DNA of 63,506 bases from the NCBI GenBank assembly GCA_002838945.1, contig PGXB01000020.1, positions 1 to 63,506 of the forward strand, given 5' to 3'. The DNA is from a candidate division Zixibacteria bacterium HGW-Zixibacteria-1. Lineage in GTDB: Bacteria; Zixibacteria; MSB-5A5; GN15; PGXB01. A program made the translations under genes and the position numbers. Of the stretch, positions 51,153 to 61,547 are shown piece by piece. Every line of letters begins with the position of its first letter. Position 1 is the stretch's first letter. The notes under the pieces are model-generated. The model worked only from the letters and a program-made list of their open reading frames with translations. It made no database searches and was not told the origin of the DNA.

Positions 51153-51572
51153 TCACTCCTCGATTATTTCAATGCTCGTTTTAATATTGGCGACACCCTT
51201 TAAAGTCAGACTGACCGCGCAGTATTTCTCCTCAGAAAGAGTTATCGCCTGTTCGACCTTATTGCGGTCCAGATTTTTGCCGCGGAGGATATATTTCACT
51301 TCGATCTTGTGAAAGGGTTTGGGATATTGTTCGGGCTGAAAAGCCTTGACCTCGATTTCCAGCCCGGTCAGGTTCTGGCGCATTTTCTCGAGTATTTTGA
51401 CCACATCCATGCCGGTGCAGCCGGCCAGACCAAACATAACCAGTTCGGTCGGTTTGTATCCCTGTTCGCCGCCCCCGGCGACTTTGGCACCGTCGGCTGA
51501 AATCGGCAATCCATAGGCCGAGGTCCCGTCAAATTTGAGCCCCCCGCTCCATTTCAATTTTGCTTCCAGCAT
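51153..51572 (-). CDS. OsmC family protein
   Basis: 139 residues, the OsmC/Ohr fold: KLKWSGGLKFDGTS at the N terminus, PTELVMFGLAGCTGMDVVKIL with the first reactive cysteine, and LSEEKYCAVSLTL with the second. Two-cysteine OsmC proteins are thiol-dependent peroxidases or, in the YhfA-like branch, sulfur-handling proteins. GGGAT precedes the ATG. It leads the five-gene redox operon 51572 to 49806. I could not choose a convincing promoter in the short AT-rich gap upstream. Confidence 0.9.
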   Translation of the reverse strand: MLEAKLKWSGGLKFDGTSAYGLPISADGAKVAGGGEQGYKPTELVMFGLAGCTGMDVVKILEKMRQNLTGLEIEVKAFQPEQYPKPFHKIEVKYILRGKNLDRNKVEQAITLSEEKYCAVSLTLKGVANIKTSIEIIEE

Positions 51573-51680
51573 ATTGGTATCCCTTATTGTTTATCACTTA
51601 GTTAGATAAAAATTAACTGAAAACGATTCAGAAAAATATAGACTTTTTTTGGGGCAAGCGAAAGCTTGAATTACAGAAAA

Positions 51681-53837
51681 TTACAGCTTTTCCAACTGTT
51701 TTCTGAGTTCCGCCGGGCTCGCAGCCGGAAGCAGGCAGGCGGAGTTAATGCAGACATAGGCAACCGTTTCCCCGATCGATCTTCTCCCCTCAAGAAGATC
51801 GATTTTCTCCTCACCGCGGTCGGAAACCACGATAATTCGATTAGGGAAATAACGGTTATAGATTTCATCAAGAAAATCCTGGCGATACGCCTTGCCCACC
51901 AACACCAGTTCAATTTTGTCCGAAATAAGGTAATCGAGGGCGGTTACGGCCGAGATCATCCCATAGGGCGCTCCCGAAATATTGCCCGAAACAGCCGCCA
52001 GCGCCTTCTCGGCCTGCTCCTGGAAGAACTTATCGCCGGTGATTTGCGACAGTTTCAGTAAAACCTGCATCATAATCGAGCCGGGGGCCGGCAGGGCGCC
52101 GTCGGCGATATCCTTCGGGCGCATATAATGATCGGCCTGATTGGTCGGGGCCAGATAGAAATTACCTTCATCATCGGCGAAATCAACGACAGCATCGCGG
52201 GCAAGCTTTGAAGCAAATTCTATCCATTCATAGCCATGGACAATTTCATATAGATCTATCAGCCCGGCCGTCAAATAGGCGTAGTCTTCAAGAAAGATGC
52301 CTTCGGAGGCTTTGCCGTCGCGATAAGAATGAATCAATTTCCCATTGCGATATAAAGTATCCCTGATAAATGCGGCCGCGCTCAAAGCGGCCTCGCGGTA
52401 TTTTTCATCACCCGTTATCTGATAACCGCGGGCAAAACCCGATATTGCCAGACCATTCCAGGATGTCAGTATTTTGTCATCGGTAAACGGTCGCACGCGC
52501 CCGGAACGTTTGTTAAAAAGAATTTTTTTGCCATCTTCCAACATTTGTTCGAACTGTTCGTCGGAAAACCCGGATTCTTCACGATACTTCTTTGAAGATG
52601 AATCAATATTGGGAATATTGCTGTTGTTTTCGAAATTACCCTGTTTCGTAATATTATAATACTTGCAGAACATCTCCGAACGCTCGCCCAGCAATAAATC
52701 GACTTCGTCCTTATTCCAGACATAAAATTTGCCTTCTTCGCCCTCGCTGTCGGCATCAAGGGCGGAATAGAAGCCGCCGTTTTGATGGTGCATCTCGCGC
52801 AGCATGAAATCGAGGGTTTCTCTGACCACCCTGCGATACGACTCATTACCGGTCAATTGGAAGGCCTCGCTGTAAGTCACGGCCAGCATGGCGTTATCGT
52901 AAAGCATCTTCTCAAAATGCGGCACCAGCCAGCGGGCATCGGTCGCATAGCGGTGAAAACCACCGCCGATCTGATCATATATGCCGCCATCGGCCATCTT
53001 CCGAAGCGTGTGCTCCAACGCCTCCAGAACGGCCTTGTTTTTGTTGTCGGCATAAGCTTTCATCAGGAATGACAGATCGATCGGATGCGGAAATTTGGGG
53101 GCATTTCCGAACCCGCCATTTATCGTGTCATAATTTCGCATCAAACCTTCGGCGGCGGTTACCGGGATATTTTTATTCAGAGGGATACTTGCACCACTGG
53201 AATCATAGGCCGCCTGAAGCCTATCGACAAAATCTTTTGAGTACTGTTCGATGTTTTCGCGGTCATTTTTATAGGCCTCGGCAATCTTTTGAATCAGGCT
53301 CAGAAACCCGGGCCGGCCATAGCCATCATGAAGAGGGAAATATGTCCCGGCATAAAACGGTTTCAGATCGGAAGTTAGAAAAACCGACATCGGCCACCCG
53401 CCTGAGCCGGTCAGCGCCATTGTGGCCGCCATATATATCTGATCCAAATCGGGCCGCTGCTCGCGGTCGACTTTTATGGCTATGAAATTTTCATTCAGGA
53501 TTCGGGCGACTTCTTCGTTTTCAAATGATTCATGCTCCATGACATGGCACCAGTGGCAGGCGGCATAACCGATCGACAGAAAAATAGGTTTATCCTCGGA
53601 CATGGCCCTGGTCAGGGCCTCTTCACCCCACGGGTACCAGTTGACCGGGTTGTGAGCATGCTGAAGCAGATAGGGTGAGCTTTCGTTAATCAAATGATTG
53701 GTGAATTTATAGTCGCTTATGTTATCGGTCAAATTTCTCATTTTTGATTCCCCTTGCGCCTTGTCCGACGAACAGCCCGCCGTTTGAATCAATATTAACA
53801 AAAAAGTCAGCTTAAATATAATAATATGGACTCGCAT
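51681..53837 (-). CDS. YyaL/SPATA20-type thioredoxin-domain lipoprotein (DUF255)
   Basis: 718 residues. An N-terminal lipobox (LIQTAGC, Cys22) suggests a periplasmic lipoprotein. The DUF255 thioredoxin-like domain has the signature [34 protein letters not shown] (CxxC in CHWC) and [14 protein letters not shown]. It is followed by an (alpha/alpha)6-barrel domain ([44 protein letters not shown]). YyaL-type proteins are widespread but of uncertain function. The lipoprotein signal is less usual, since most homologues are cytosolic. Confidence 0.9.
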   Translation of the reverse strand: MRVHIIIFKLTFLLILIQTAGCSSDKAQGESKMRNLTDNISDYKFTNHLINESSPYLLQHAHNPVNWYPWGEEALTRAMSEDKPIFLSIGYAACHWCHVMEHESFENEEVARILNENFIAIKVDREQRPDLDQIYMAATMALTGSGGWPMSVFLTSDLKPFYAGTYFPLHDGYGRPGFLSLIQKIAEAYKNDRENIEQYSKDFVDRLQAAYDSSGASIPLNKNIPVTAAEGLMRNYDTINGGFGNAPKFPHPIDLSFLMKAYADNKNKAVLEALEHTLRKMADGGIYDQIGGGFHRYATDARWLVPHFEKMLYDNAMLAVTYSEAFQLTGNESYRRVVRETLDFMLREMHHQNGGFYSALDADSEGEEGKFYVWNKDEVDLLLGERSEMFCKYYNITKQGNFENNSNIPNIDSSSKKYREESGFSDEQFEQMLEDGKKILFNKRSGRVRPFTDDKILTSWNGLAISGFARGYQITGDEKYREAALSAAAFIRDTLYRNGKLIHSYRDGKASEGIFLEDYAYLTAGLIDLYEIVHGYEWIEFASKLARDAVVDFADDEGNFYLAPTNQADHYMRPKDIADGALPAPGSIMMQVLLKLSQITGDKFFQEQAEKALAAVSGNISGAPYGMISAVTALDYLISDKIELVLVGKAYRQDFLDEIYNRYFPNRIIVVSDRGEEKIDLLEGRRSIGETVAYVCINSACLLPAASPAELRKQLEKL

Positions 53838-53892
53838 TGTCCCTGATACAACAGAGAAAGCGGAGATAAGGTTCCAGCTGATCGGTAAAGAC

Positions 53893-55350
53893 TCAATCGA
53901 TTTTAAGAAGATGGTGGAAAATGAGTGAAAATCTCAGGTTCACAAAGGGGACCGTCCGGTTTTCACCTGATATATTGTCGAAATTTTCGATATGTTCCAG
54001 CCCCGCTTCAAAATTGACAAAGGCGAGATCCTTGCAGAAACCGGCTGCCTGCAATGATGATTTAAGACGTTTTTCGATCACACCCGTCGGAAACGGCTCG
54101 GTGTAGTCGCCGTTATAATCTTCCCAGGGCTCGGTCCAGATATCGTTATATCGGCCCTCGCCTTTGCGCTGATAAGATAAATCAAGCGAGCATCTCTGAT
54201 CGATACCAAACCAGCGGGTAATTGCCACTTCCAGCCGGTCGCCATCGGGGCCGAAAGCATGGCCTATCAGCGCTCCCCTGTTTTCATAGCGATTGCGCGG
54301 CTGTTTCTGGTTGTATGTCCGGTTGGTGATTTTCAAATACTCGACCCGGATATCGAAACGCCGGAATAGATCAATCGAATGAAAGCCGATCTGATACCCG
54401 ATTTCATCCGGCTCCTGATCGCCGACCGCTTCATTATCCACCTGTATGTCATCGACCATCAACTGCCCGTACAATTTATGACGGTTGTTGATATACCAGT
54501 CGAAATCAAATCCGAGAAAAGTGTTATCATCGACATTTTCGTTTAACTGCACGGCATGATAGAACATAATCGGATTTAAATATGTCAGATCGACGGTCCG
54601 CCCCGGCCCGCCGAACACGACTGTTTCAAAAAGCCCGATCCGAAGATTGCCGAGCGGCCGGAAGTCGATACGATGTCCGGCAAAAAAGCGGTTATCGAAA
54701 GCGCCCGAAGTATCGGTGCGGCTCAACTTGCCGAATTGATAAGTAAAAAGAATTTTTTTCCATTGGAAGCGAAAGCTGAGGGCATCCATCGGCCGGGCCG
54801 TCGATGAAAATATCAGCGATTGAGCGGCCGGGCCCCAACAGGATGAGAATCTTCCAAGCAGAATATCAAGATTCCCGGCATTATATGCAATGAAGCTGTT
54901 TTCGATTTCTCCGGCCAGACCGCGCCATTTTTTGCCCGTATAGCCGGGGTCACCATGCATCTTTTCATCAAGCAGGAAATTAGTGTAAACAAAGATCCGA
55001 TCATGCGGGCGGGCAATGACACCGCCCCGAATTGATTCATAGCTCCGGGCGCGTTCATTTTTGGCGGAGCGGAAGTCATCGGAAAAAAAGGCAAATGTAC
55101 TGATATGGCTGTTATCCGTTCCGAAAAGCAAGCCTGACAGCGGGTAGTTCGGATTCGCTTTTTCAAGGTTATATGGCGCCACGCTGAAGAAATAATCATG
55201 ATGCCGGCCGGCAATTTCGGCGCGACGGCTCAGATCATAAATAAATTGATATTCCGGTTGATTCACCGGGAGAAAGACGGCTCCCGGTGAATCAAGGAAA
55301 GATGCAAAAAAGAGAGTTATCCAAATTGCTAATATTCTTTTTGATCTCAT
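53893..55350 (-). CDS. Wzi-like outer-membrane capsule assembly protein
   Basis: About 485 residues from ATG 55350 (AGGA 6 nt upstream). A signal peptide ([18 protein letters not shown]) is followed by alternating strands typical of an outer-membrane barrel ([77 protein letters not shown]). This resembles the capsule assembly Wzi family, which binds exported polysaccharide at the cell surface. It is the last gene of the EPS operon, 27 nt after the sugar transferase. Confidence 0.75.
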   Translation of the reverse strand: MRSKRILAIWITLFFASFLDSPGAVFLPVNQPEYQFIYDLSRRAEIAGRHHDYFFSVAPYNLEKANPNYPLSGLLFGTDNSHISTFAFFSDDFRSAKNERARSYESIRGGVIARPHDRIFVYTNFLLDEKMHGDPGYTGKKWRGLAGEIENSFIAYNAGNLDILLGRFSSCWGPAAQSLIFSSTARPMDALSFRFQWKKILFTYQFGKLSRTDTSGAFDNRFFAGHRIDFRPLGNLRIGLFETVVFGGPGRTVDLTYLNPIMFYHAVQLNENVDDNTFLGFDFDWYINNRHKLYGQLMVDDIQVDNEAVGDQEPDEIGYQIGFHSIDLFRRFDIRVEYLKITNRTYNQKQPRNRYENRGALIGHAFGPDGDRLEVAITRWFGIDQRCSLDLSYQRKGEGRYNDIWTEPWEDYNGDYTEPFPTGVIEKRLKSSLQAAGFCKDLAFVNFEAGLEHIENFDNISGENRTVPFVNLRFSLIFHHLLKID

Positions 55351-55377
55351 CGGCTGTCCTATGCCGATTGGATGCAA

Positions 55378-56973
55378 TCATGAGGCCCCGTCGCCTCTAA
55401 GCACCGCCGGCAGGGTCTTCAGCAAAATCCGGGCATCTTCCTTCAAAGACCACTGGTCTATATATTGCAGATCCAATCTTGTCCATTCCTCGAAATCGAT
55501 ATGGTTGCGGCCGTTTATCTGCCACAGGCAGGTTGCGCCCGGCTTGACCGAGAGTCTGCGGCGCTGCCACGGCTCATACTGGGCAACTTCCGCCGGAAGC
55601 GGCGGCCGCGGCCCGACCAGGGACATATCGCCCTTCAATACATTTATGAATTGCGGAAACTCATCGATGGAAAATTTCCGAAGGATTCTTCCAACCCGCG
55701 TGACACGCGGATCATCCTTTATCTTGAACACCGGCCCCGTCATTTCATTCAGATGCTGCAACTCATGCTTCTGCCGTTCGGCATCATTGACCATTGTCCG
55801 AAGTTTCAGCATTTCGAACACCCGGCCGTTGAGGCCGGAGCGTTTCTGTTTGAAAAGAATCGGACCGCGCGAGTCAAGCTTGATGGCAATGATCGAGATC
55901 AGGAGTATCGGCGCGGAAATAATCAGGCCGGCCAGGGCGCCGGCTTTATCCATAATATTTTTAAGTATCTTTTCGGGCACGCCCTGCTTGATCGGCTGAT
56001 AAAGAAGCATCGACTGCCCGTTTATCGATGAGGCACAGCAGGACGATATTTTTCGGTTATAGATGAAGGGCGGGACATAAATATTGACACCCATATTTTC
56101 GACAAGATCGAAAACATCCTGGCTGGCCGGATAATCTTCGGGTTCCGGCGCCATGATAACCGCATCAACCTGGTTATTGTTGATTATTCGATCGAGTTGA
56201 TCCACCCGGCCCATCAGCGGGACATCACGATACCGCCAGAGGCCGCTTTTATGAAAATCGACAAAACCGAGGACACGAATGTTTAAATCGGGATATTTCA
56301 GAAAAATATCGGCCGCTCGTTTCCCCCGTTCGCCGGCTCCGAAAATGATTACATTTTTTTCCGATTTTGACGCCGGTCTGAAGTTCTGCATTCGGGAATC
56401 ACGAAGATTGTACCATCGCCACAAAATGAAGAGGGCGATTTGAACAGCCAGATTGACGCCAAGAAACAATCCGAAGGCAGTGACTGGAAGATCCATACCT
56501 GCAAAAAACACCGTAAATGTCGCCAGCAATACAAATCTTAGCTCCCGCGACCAGAAACGGTGATAATCGGTCCGCTGATGTCTCAGTGGAACCAGATTCA
56601 GTATCGGCAGCCGCAGTGATGACAGAAGATAAATTGCCGCCATTGCACCGGCTGCCATCAGACCGTACGGAGTACCGAGCGGTGATTGGCCCTGTATATT
56701 TATCAATGCAAAAACCGAAATCATGAGACCGACTGCGGACAACCGGTAAATGATTAATTCAAGTCGAAAACGGCTCAAAATAACTCTTTCGGCCTGATTC
56801 TTGGATGTCTTTGTTCGAGGATGTCGGGCTGGTACAGGCTTTTCACTGCAATCATCTGCAGTCAAATTCATAAAATAATCAACCCCTTTTAAATTTACCC
56901 CTTCAGGACTATTTTCGTCTTCAGCCGACATATCTTTAATCCGGTCGAGGGGTATGTGTTTTTCCTGTATCAT
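55378..56973 (-). CDS. exopolysaccharide polyprenyl sugar-1-phosphate transferase (PNPT, WcaJ-type)
   Basis: 531 residues: an acidic cytosolic N-terminal extension (about 1-70), four transmembrane helices (75-200), a CoA-binding/Rossmann-like domain (NVIIFGAGERGKRAADIFLK), a fifth helix and the catalytic domain. Catalytic motifs are SRGPILFKQKRSGLNGRVFE, LKLRTM, RKFSIDEFPQFINVLKGDMS, LVGPRPPLPAEV and RLSVKPGATCLWQINGRN. This is the initiating phosphoglycosyl transferase that loads sugar-1-P on undecaprenyl phosphate. It follows the HisC-like gene by 15 nt. Confidence 0.93.
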   Translation of the reverse strand: MIQEKHIPLDRIKDMSAEDENSPEGVNLKGVDYFMNLTADDCSEKPVPARHPRTKTSKNQAERVILSRFRLELIIYRLSAVGLMISVFALINIQGQSPLGTPYGLMAAGAMAAIYLLSSLRLPILNLVPLRHQRTDYHRFWSRELRFVLLATFTVFFAGMDLPVTAFGLFLGVNLAVQIALFILWRWYNLRDSRMQNFRPASKSEKNVIIFGAGERGKRAADIFLKYPDLNIRVLGFVDFHKSGLWRYRDVPLMGRVDQLDRIINNNQVDAVIMAPEPEDYPASQDVFDLVENMGVNIYVPPFIYNRKISSCCASSINGQSMLLYQPIKQGVPEKILKNIMDKAGALAGLIISAPILLISIIAIKLDSRGPILFKQKRSGLNGRVFEMLKLRTMVNDAERQKHELQHLNEMTGPVFKIKDDPRVTRVGRILRKFSIDEFPQFINVLKGDMSLVGPRPPLPAEVAQYEPWQRRRLSVKPGATCLWQINGRNHIDFEEWTRLDLQYIDQWSLKEDARILLKTLPAVLRGDGAS

Positions 56974-56988
56974 GGCTCGCTGTTTCCA

Positions 56989-58119
56989 TCACCGATTTTG
57001 AACGGTTAAATTCCCTTGGGTCGTCTCGATTTGTTCCGCGCCCGGTTCTGTTGGCCGTCGCAGTGTCAGGCGCTGCCGGCCGGAAGGTCGTTCCTTAAAA
57101 TAATACCGAGGCATTTTTTCAAGCAGATCGACCGCGCCATGTGCCGCGGCGTCATCACTGACGGTGATCTGCAAATAATTTTCAAGTTGAGGCAAATGGC
57201 TCAATGATCGCGCCTTAAGACCGGCTTCATTCAGAACGGAAGCCACTTCATCTGGATTGATCGCCCTGACTATGACAAAATCAGCCGGAGTCAATCGACA
57301 GGATATTCCCAGACTGCACAGCCTGACCGAAAGATATATCATCGCCTCATGGATATTATCCGCCATAGTTTCGCTTTTTGACATGATGTTCAGCACTGCC
57401 GGACCTGACAGCTTCTTCATGAACATCGGGGGCTCTTCGACCGCAAATTTTTCCAGCCTCGACATTGTTCGGTGGCCGGACAGGATATAGTTAAGCGAAA
57501 ATTCATTCTCGGGAATCGATACCTGTACATTTCTGAGAATTATCAGATTATCATAGCTTGCCGCAAGACCGGCGGCATCCGAACCGAAATACTCGTAGAA
57601 CGATTCGTTGAGTAAAAGAGAAACATTTTTCGAGGCATTCAACAGCATCTCAATTTCATAGCGGCTGTACACTGTGCCGGTCAGAGCGTTGGGCTGATCG
57701 AGACAGATCAATCGGGTGTCGTCTGAAATAAGTCCCAGGATTCCATCCACATCGGCGCTGAAAGGTGTTGCACCCAGATGTGAAATGACTTCCATTCCAT
57801 AATTTTCCAGTCGCAGCACCAGCCCATGTTCATCCGGGCCGCAAATAATGACCTGTTTTCCGGGATGACAAAGAGCCTGCACGATATTGTCTATGGCTCG
57901 GTTGAAATCGGGGCAGATTCGAAGGTACTCTTCGGGCAGGCCGGAATAACGAGCCAGACGCTCTTTCAAATCATCATTTGATTTTTCGGAGATAAAATGG
58001 AACCGGTCGCTCCTGATGAGCCGGTGAATATGTTCTGCAACCTGGCCGTTCGATCGAACTTGATCCTTAAGGTTGGCTTTTCGTTCTGAATCCCTCGTTG
58101 TGCCGTTTACACCTTCCAT
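56989..58119 (-). CDS. degenerate class I/II aminotransferase homologue (likely pseudoenzyme)
   Basis: A 376-residue protein with a HisC-like fold-type I backbone (YLRICPDFNRAIDNIVQAL, CGPDEHGLVLRLENYGMEV, LDQPNALTGTVYSRYEIEML). The PLP-critical residues are gone. DEAY has become NESF (Asn171 for Asp); the SK(A) lysine near 200 reads RNVQVS; the following L-R-x-G arginine is replaced around 208-214; the C-terminal R-I-T-V substrate arginine is LQITV. The reading frame is intact and AGGAG precedes ATG 58119, so it is a maintained gene rather than debris. It lies between the sugar transferase and the PHP gene of the EPS operon. A regulatory or structural role is inferred. Confidence 0.8.
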   Translation of the reverse strand: MEGVNGTTRDSERKANLKDQVRSNGQVAEHIHRLIRSDRFHFISEKSNDDLKERLARYSGLPEEYLRICPDFNRAIDNIVQALCHPGKQVIICGPDEHGLVLRLENYGMEVISHLGATPFSADVDGILGLISDDTRLICLDQPNALTGTVYSRYEIEMLLNASKNVSLLLNESFYEYFGSDAAGLAASYDNLIILRNVQVSIPENEFSLNYILSGHRTMSRLEKFAVEEPPMFMKKLSGPAVLNIMSKSETMADNIHEAMIYLSVRLCSLGISCRLTPADFVIVRAINPDEVASVLNEAGLKARSLSHLPQLENYLQITVSDDAAAHGAVDLLEKMPRYYFKERPSGRQRLTLRRPTEPGAEQIETTQGNLTVQNR

Positions 58120-58154
58120 GGCATCGGCTCCTGTTTAAGGTTCTTCCCATCAGC

Positions 58155-58964
58155 TCATTTTGATCCCGAAGAAATCTTATCTTTCCTTACCGGCTGCAAC
58201 ATCGTTGACGATTTCCGGTAGATGGCCTCTATCGATTTTCGGACATAACGGGGGATCAGATCCCTCGTTCTTATTATCAATGATTTTTTGCGACCCTTGA
58301 TTTTGGCCGTTCTGGCTTCCGGTTTCCCCTGCTCGGTATATGCTTCATATCGAAGCAGCCGGGGCGAGTACAACAGGGCCTCTTTTATGTCATCAAGGGC
58401 ACTCGATTGGACATTCTCCAGATCAACATAAGCCTTGCCGATTTCATGATCGAAATGGGCGTCGCTTCCGGAAGTTTGGGCAATGTCAGGATAAAAACTC
58501 AGGAATCGATCGGTACTTATCAGGGTTTCGGGCCGGCAGCGGTAATTGAATGCCTCGATCAGGTCGGCCTTGGATAAAATATGCGCCGCCTGCTCGCCAC
58601 TCAGTTCGCCCCGCTCTTCCTTGATATCCATCAGGCCGGTACCGGGACGGTACGGATGCGGAATCATCACCAGGCCGCCCTGCTGATGTATTTCATCAAT
58701 GACATCATCAATTTCGCGGGAGACTATTTCATCGGTCAAAAACAGCCCGATTATATGCATACCGCCTGCGGCCGTGATTTCCATACCGGGTATGACCGTC
58801 ACCCCGCCTGAATTCTTTTTCGTAAGGCCGACCGCCGACATGGTGTCATGGTCGGTTATGGCGACAGCATCAAGACCGGCTTCTTTGGCGGTCTTCAACA
58901 GTGTCTCGACATCAATCCGCCCGTCAAACGAGTGATTGGTGTGAACATGTAAATCGAGTTTCAT
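58155..58964 (-). CDS. PHP domain phosphoesterase
   Basis: 269 residues with the PHP metal-site motifs LDLHVHTNHSFDG (HxH), VAITDHDTM, MIPHPYRPGTG and SGSDAHFDHEIG. These are TrpH/YciV-like PHP phosphoesterases or phosphatases. Within an EPS operon it may act as a polysaccharide-linked tyrosine phosphatase analogue, as for CpsB, but its sequence is closer to the TrpH branch. The basic C-terminal 45 residues (KIKGRKKSLIIRTR...) are unusual and may bind membrane or nucleic acid. Confidence 0.87.
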   Translation of the reverse strand: MKLDLHVHTNHSFDGRIDVETLLKTAKEAGLDAVAITDHDTMSAVGLTKKNSGGVTVIPGMEITAAGGMHIIGLFLTDEIVSREIDDVIDEIHQQGGLVMIPHPYRPGTGLMDIKEERGELSGEQAAHILSKADLIEAFNYRCRPETLISTDRFLSFYPDIAQTSGSDAHFDHEIGKAYVDLENVQSSALDDIKEALLYSPRLLRYEAYTEQGKPEARTAKIKGRKKSLIIRTRDLIPRYVRKSIEAIYRKSSTMLQPVRKDKISSGSK

Positions 58965-59165
58965 CTCTTCCTCTCATTCTCATCCTTCCTGATTGTGGAT
59001 AATTGCAAGGTTGATGCCGGGGAGGAAAAGATTTGCACACAATCGGCAAGTTGCTGTATCACAATATATTAAGTGAGACAAATTATCGAAATCAGGTATG
59101 ATTGGAGGATTACCGACCATAATTTCAGAAAATATTTCCGCCCTGATAAGAAGGATATTCCGCGG

Positions 59166-59209
59166 CAAAAAAATTGCCGCCCGGCGAGAAAGGTTAATGA
59201 CCGGGCGGC
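59166..59209 (-). terminator. hairpin downstream of the SLBB exporter gene
   Basis: GCCGCCCGG (59176-59184) pairs perfectly with CCGGGCGGC (59201-59209) across a 16-nt loop; on the minus strand AATTTTTTT follows. It lies 35 nt past the SLBB gene stop and ahead of the PHP gene, so readthrough would be needed for a single EPS transcript, or the PHP gene has its own promoter in 58965-59165. I saw no gene in that gap. Confidence 0.75.
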
Positions 59210-59243
59210 ACCTTGGAAGGTGAGAATGGGTTAATTCATTTAC

Positions 59244-61547
59244 TCACAGTCGGGAAATAACAAACGCTGAGGTTACTATCCCTCCGATTATCGATATCGT
59301 GCTGGAAGCGGCCTTCAACCAGTCGCGATCTTTCTTGATTTCTGTCGGGACTACAATCACGTCGCCAAGTTCGACTTTTTTCTTCAGCGTTCCGCCTTTG
59401 GCAAAAACCTGACCGTCGGCCTTGATTAGCTGCGTCCCTTTTTTGTATGCCTGGTTGGTGAAATTTCCGGCTCGCTCCACATAATACTTGACATTTTTTC
59501 CGGGTAAATATCTGATGGTTCCATTCGAGCCGACCGCACCCATAACCGAGATGCCGGTCGGTGACTCCGGAATATAAATATAGTCATTCCGCTGGAGCTT
59601 GATATTGCCCTCGCTGCCGCCGGTGGCGAACAGCTTGTCCATGTCGATTATAATCCTGTTAACCCCATCCGGGTTGAAATCAACCAGGTTGATTTTTCTG
59701 ATGTTGCCGAGCGAATCTTCCTTCAAAGGCTGGGAATTGGCTATTATGGCGGGGACATTTTGTCTTTCCAGATTTTCCGCAATCGATTGCCGCTTGAAGA
59801 TCGTCCCGCCGGGAAAAGCATTATCGGTAAAACCGCCGGCTCGCTGTATCAGCTCATAGAGTGTCTCATTTTTCGAACGCAGGGCATATTGACCGGGAAA
59901 CTGCACTTCGCCTTCGATGGTAACGATGCGATGCATGAACCAGTCGGGCAGTTTGCGCACAAAAACCCGATCGTCCTCATGGAGCGCAAATGAGTGGCTG
60001 GCTGAATCGGATAGATCAATATTAAGCAACGAAACCCGCCCGAGACTGTCCGTTCGGGCCACTTCCAGGCCAAGTTGATAGGCGTTTTTATTGAAATCAC
60101 CGGCCAGAAAAATCAGGTCGGATACGGTCATATTGTCATATAGCAGGAACTTCCCCGGCCTTTTTATTTCACCGTCGATATAAACATATTCCCGGCGCTT
60201 TACTTCATCGATACTGTATATATGCAGCGAATCGAGGTCGTGCAGAGCCAGATCATATCTCCCGGCCATAACTTCATTCAGATCAACCGGGATAATGTCT
60301 ATTCTGCGGTCCGGGTATCGGCGAAACAGATTAGCCCGGCCGAGAAAAACATCCTGAGGCAGCAACTCCCCCCGATCGACAAGCGTTTTAAGGGTCGTGG
60401 AGTCGGTTCGTTCGAATTGCCCCGGATGTTTGACCATCCCTGCAATCGAAACAATATTTTGTTTCATATCATAAACTGAAAAAACGGTCAGAACGTCGCC
60501 GTCGGCCAGTTCCATATCATCGATATTGCCATTGTTTTGATTCATATTCAAATCAATCACCTGGCGTTCGTCTTCCGGAGAAATCCGGTCCAGCATGATT
60601 CGATCGAGATAGGCTTCGGCGGTTGGTCCGCCCGCCAGTTCAAGCAGACTGCCGACCTTTTCGCCTCCGATCAATTCATAGATGGCGGGGCGTTTGACTT
60701 CGCCGTCAATTGACACTCTCGGCCCGGAAACCGGAATAAAAATAGCATCACCCGAGGCCAGTCGAACATCGCAGCGGCTGTCACCTTTTATCAGGAATTG
60801 GTATAGATCGAGTCTGCTTTCAATTCGATTATTGCGGATCAACTGAATATTGCGCATGGAACCGCGTTCGTTCGGTCCGCCGGCCAGGTACAGCGCATTG
60901 AACAGGGTTGTCAGCGAACTGACCGTATAGGCTCCCGGTTTTTTTACCTCCCCGGTGAGGTAAACGCGAATCGAGCGTATTTTTCCAAGCGACACCGACA
61001 CTTTAAAATCGGTATAAACATTTTGGAGCTTTTTGGTGACATTATTTTCGAATTCACTCATGGCCTGTCCCCAGACGACCACTTCGCCGACTTTCGGAAT
61101 AAACACTTTGCCCTGCCGGTCCACCGTCAGGTTGTATTCCTTTTCGACTTTGCCCCACAGGTAAATAATAATATTGTCGCCGGGGCCAAGAATGTACTCG
61201 GACAAATCGGCCACTTCTGAGGGCGGCGACAGTTCGGACGGCGTCAGGAATAAATCATTTCCAAACGGCTTCAATTCCTTGTCTTTTGCCCCGAGAGCTT
61301 CTTTCATTTCAGGAAGATCTCCCGAAATAAATTCTGAACTGCTGTCGGCGGGACCGGCCGAAGTCGGCTGGTCACCGAAGATTTCCGGAGTAGTGTAAGA
61401 ATTATCCGCGGCGCCTTTTTGCTGGCCGAATTCGCGGTACTTTTCAAGTAACTCCTGGTCGGATAATGTCTGGCAGAAACCGGGTTTAAACCAGTTTATA
61501 GCCACCAGAATAAAAACCAGAAACGACAGTAATAAAAGCTTTCTCAT
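59244..61547 (-). CDS. multi-SLBB polysaccharide export protein (Wza-like)
   Basis: About 767 residues. A signal peptide (LLLLSFLVFILVAINWFKPG) precedes a Poly_export domain (YILGPGDNIIIYLWGKVEKE, LTVDRQGKVFIPKVGEVVVW). Four to six SLBB repeats follow (VYLTGEVKKPGAYTVSSLTT, VSIDGEVKRPAIYELIGGEK, VYIDGEIKRPGKFLLYDNMT, VTIEGEVQFPGQYALRSKNE). A C-terminal transmembrane helix ends the protein (AASSTISIIGGIVTSAFVIS). ATG 61547 has GGAAGG 5 nt upstream and is preferred over a GTG at 61553. It forms the outer-membrane export channel for exopolysaccharide. It is the first gene of the EPS cluster. Confidence 0.92.
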   Translation of the reverse strand: MRKLLLLSFLVFILVAINWFKPGFCQTLSDQELLEKYREFGQQKGAADNSYTTPEIFGDQPTSAGPADSSSEFISGDLPEMKEALGAKDKELKPFGNDLFLTPSELSPPSEVADLSEYILGPGDNIIIYLWGKVEKEYNLTVDRQGKVFIPKVGEVVVWGQAMSEFENNVTKKLQNVYTDFKVSVSLGKIRSIRVYLTGEVKKPGAYTVSSLTTLFNALYLAGGPNERGSMRNIQLIRNNRIESRLDLYQFLIKGDSRCDVRLASGDAIFIPVSGPRVSIDGEVKRPAIYELIGGEKVGSLLELAGGPTAEAYLDRIMLDRISPEDERQVIDLNMNQNNGNIDDMELADGDVLTVFSVYDMKQNIVSIAGMVKHPGQFERTDSTTLKTLVDRGELLPQDVFLGRANLFRRYPDRRIDIIPVDLNEVMAGRYDLALHDLDSLHIYSIDEVKRREYVYIDGEIKRPGKFLLYDNMTVSDLIFLAGDFNKNAYQLGLEVARTDSLGRVSLLNIDLSDSASHSFALHEDDRVFVRKLPDWFMHRIVTIEGEVQFPGQYALRSKNETLYELIQRAGGFTDNAFPGGTIFKRQSIAENLERQNVPAIIANSQPLKEDSLGNIRKINLVDFNPDGVNRIIIDMDKLFATGGSEGNIKLQRNDYIYIPESPTGISVMGAVGSNGTIRYLPGKNVKYYVERAGNFTNQAYKKGTQLIKADGQVFAKGGTLKKKVELGDVIVVPTEIKKDRDWLKAASSTISIIGGIVTSAFVISRL

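Noticed and set aside
58980-59168. 62-residue minus-strand ORF between the SLBB and PHP genes
   Set aside because: It begins next to the terminator hairpin of the SLBB gene, has no clear Shine-Dalgarno and no recognisable features.
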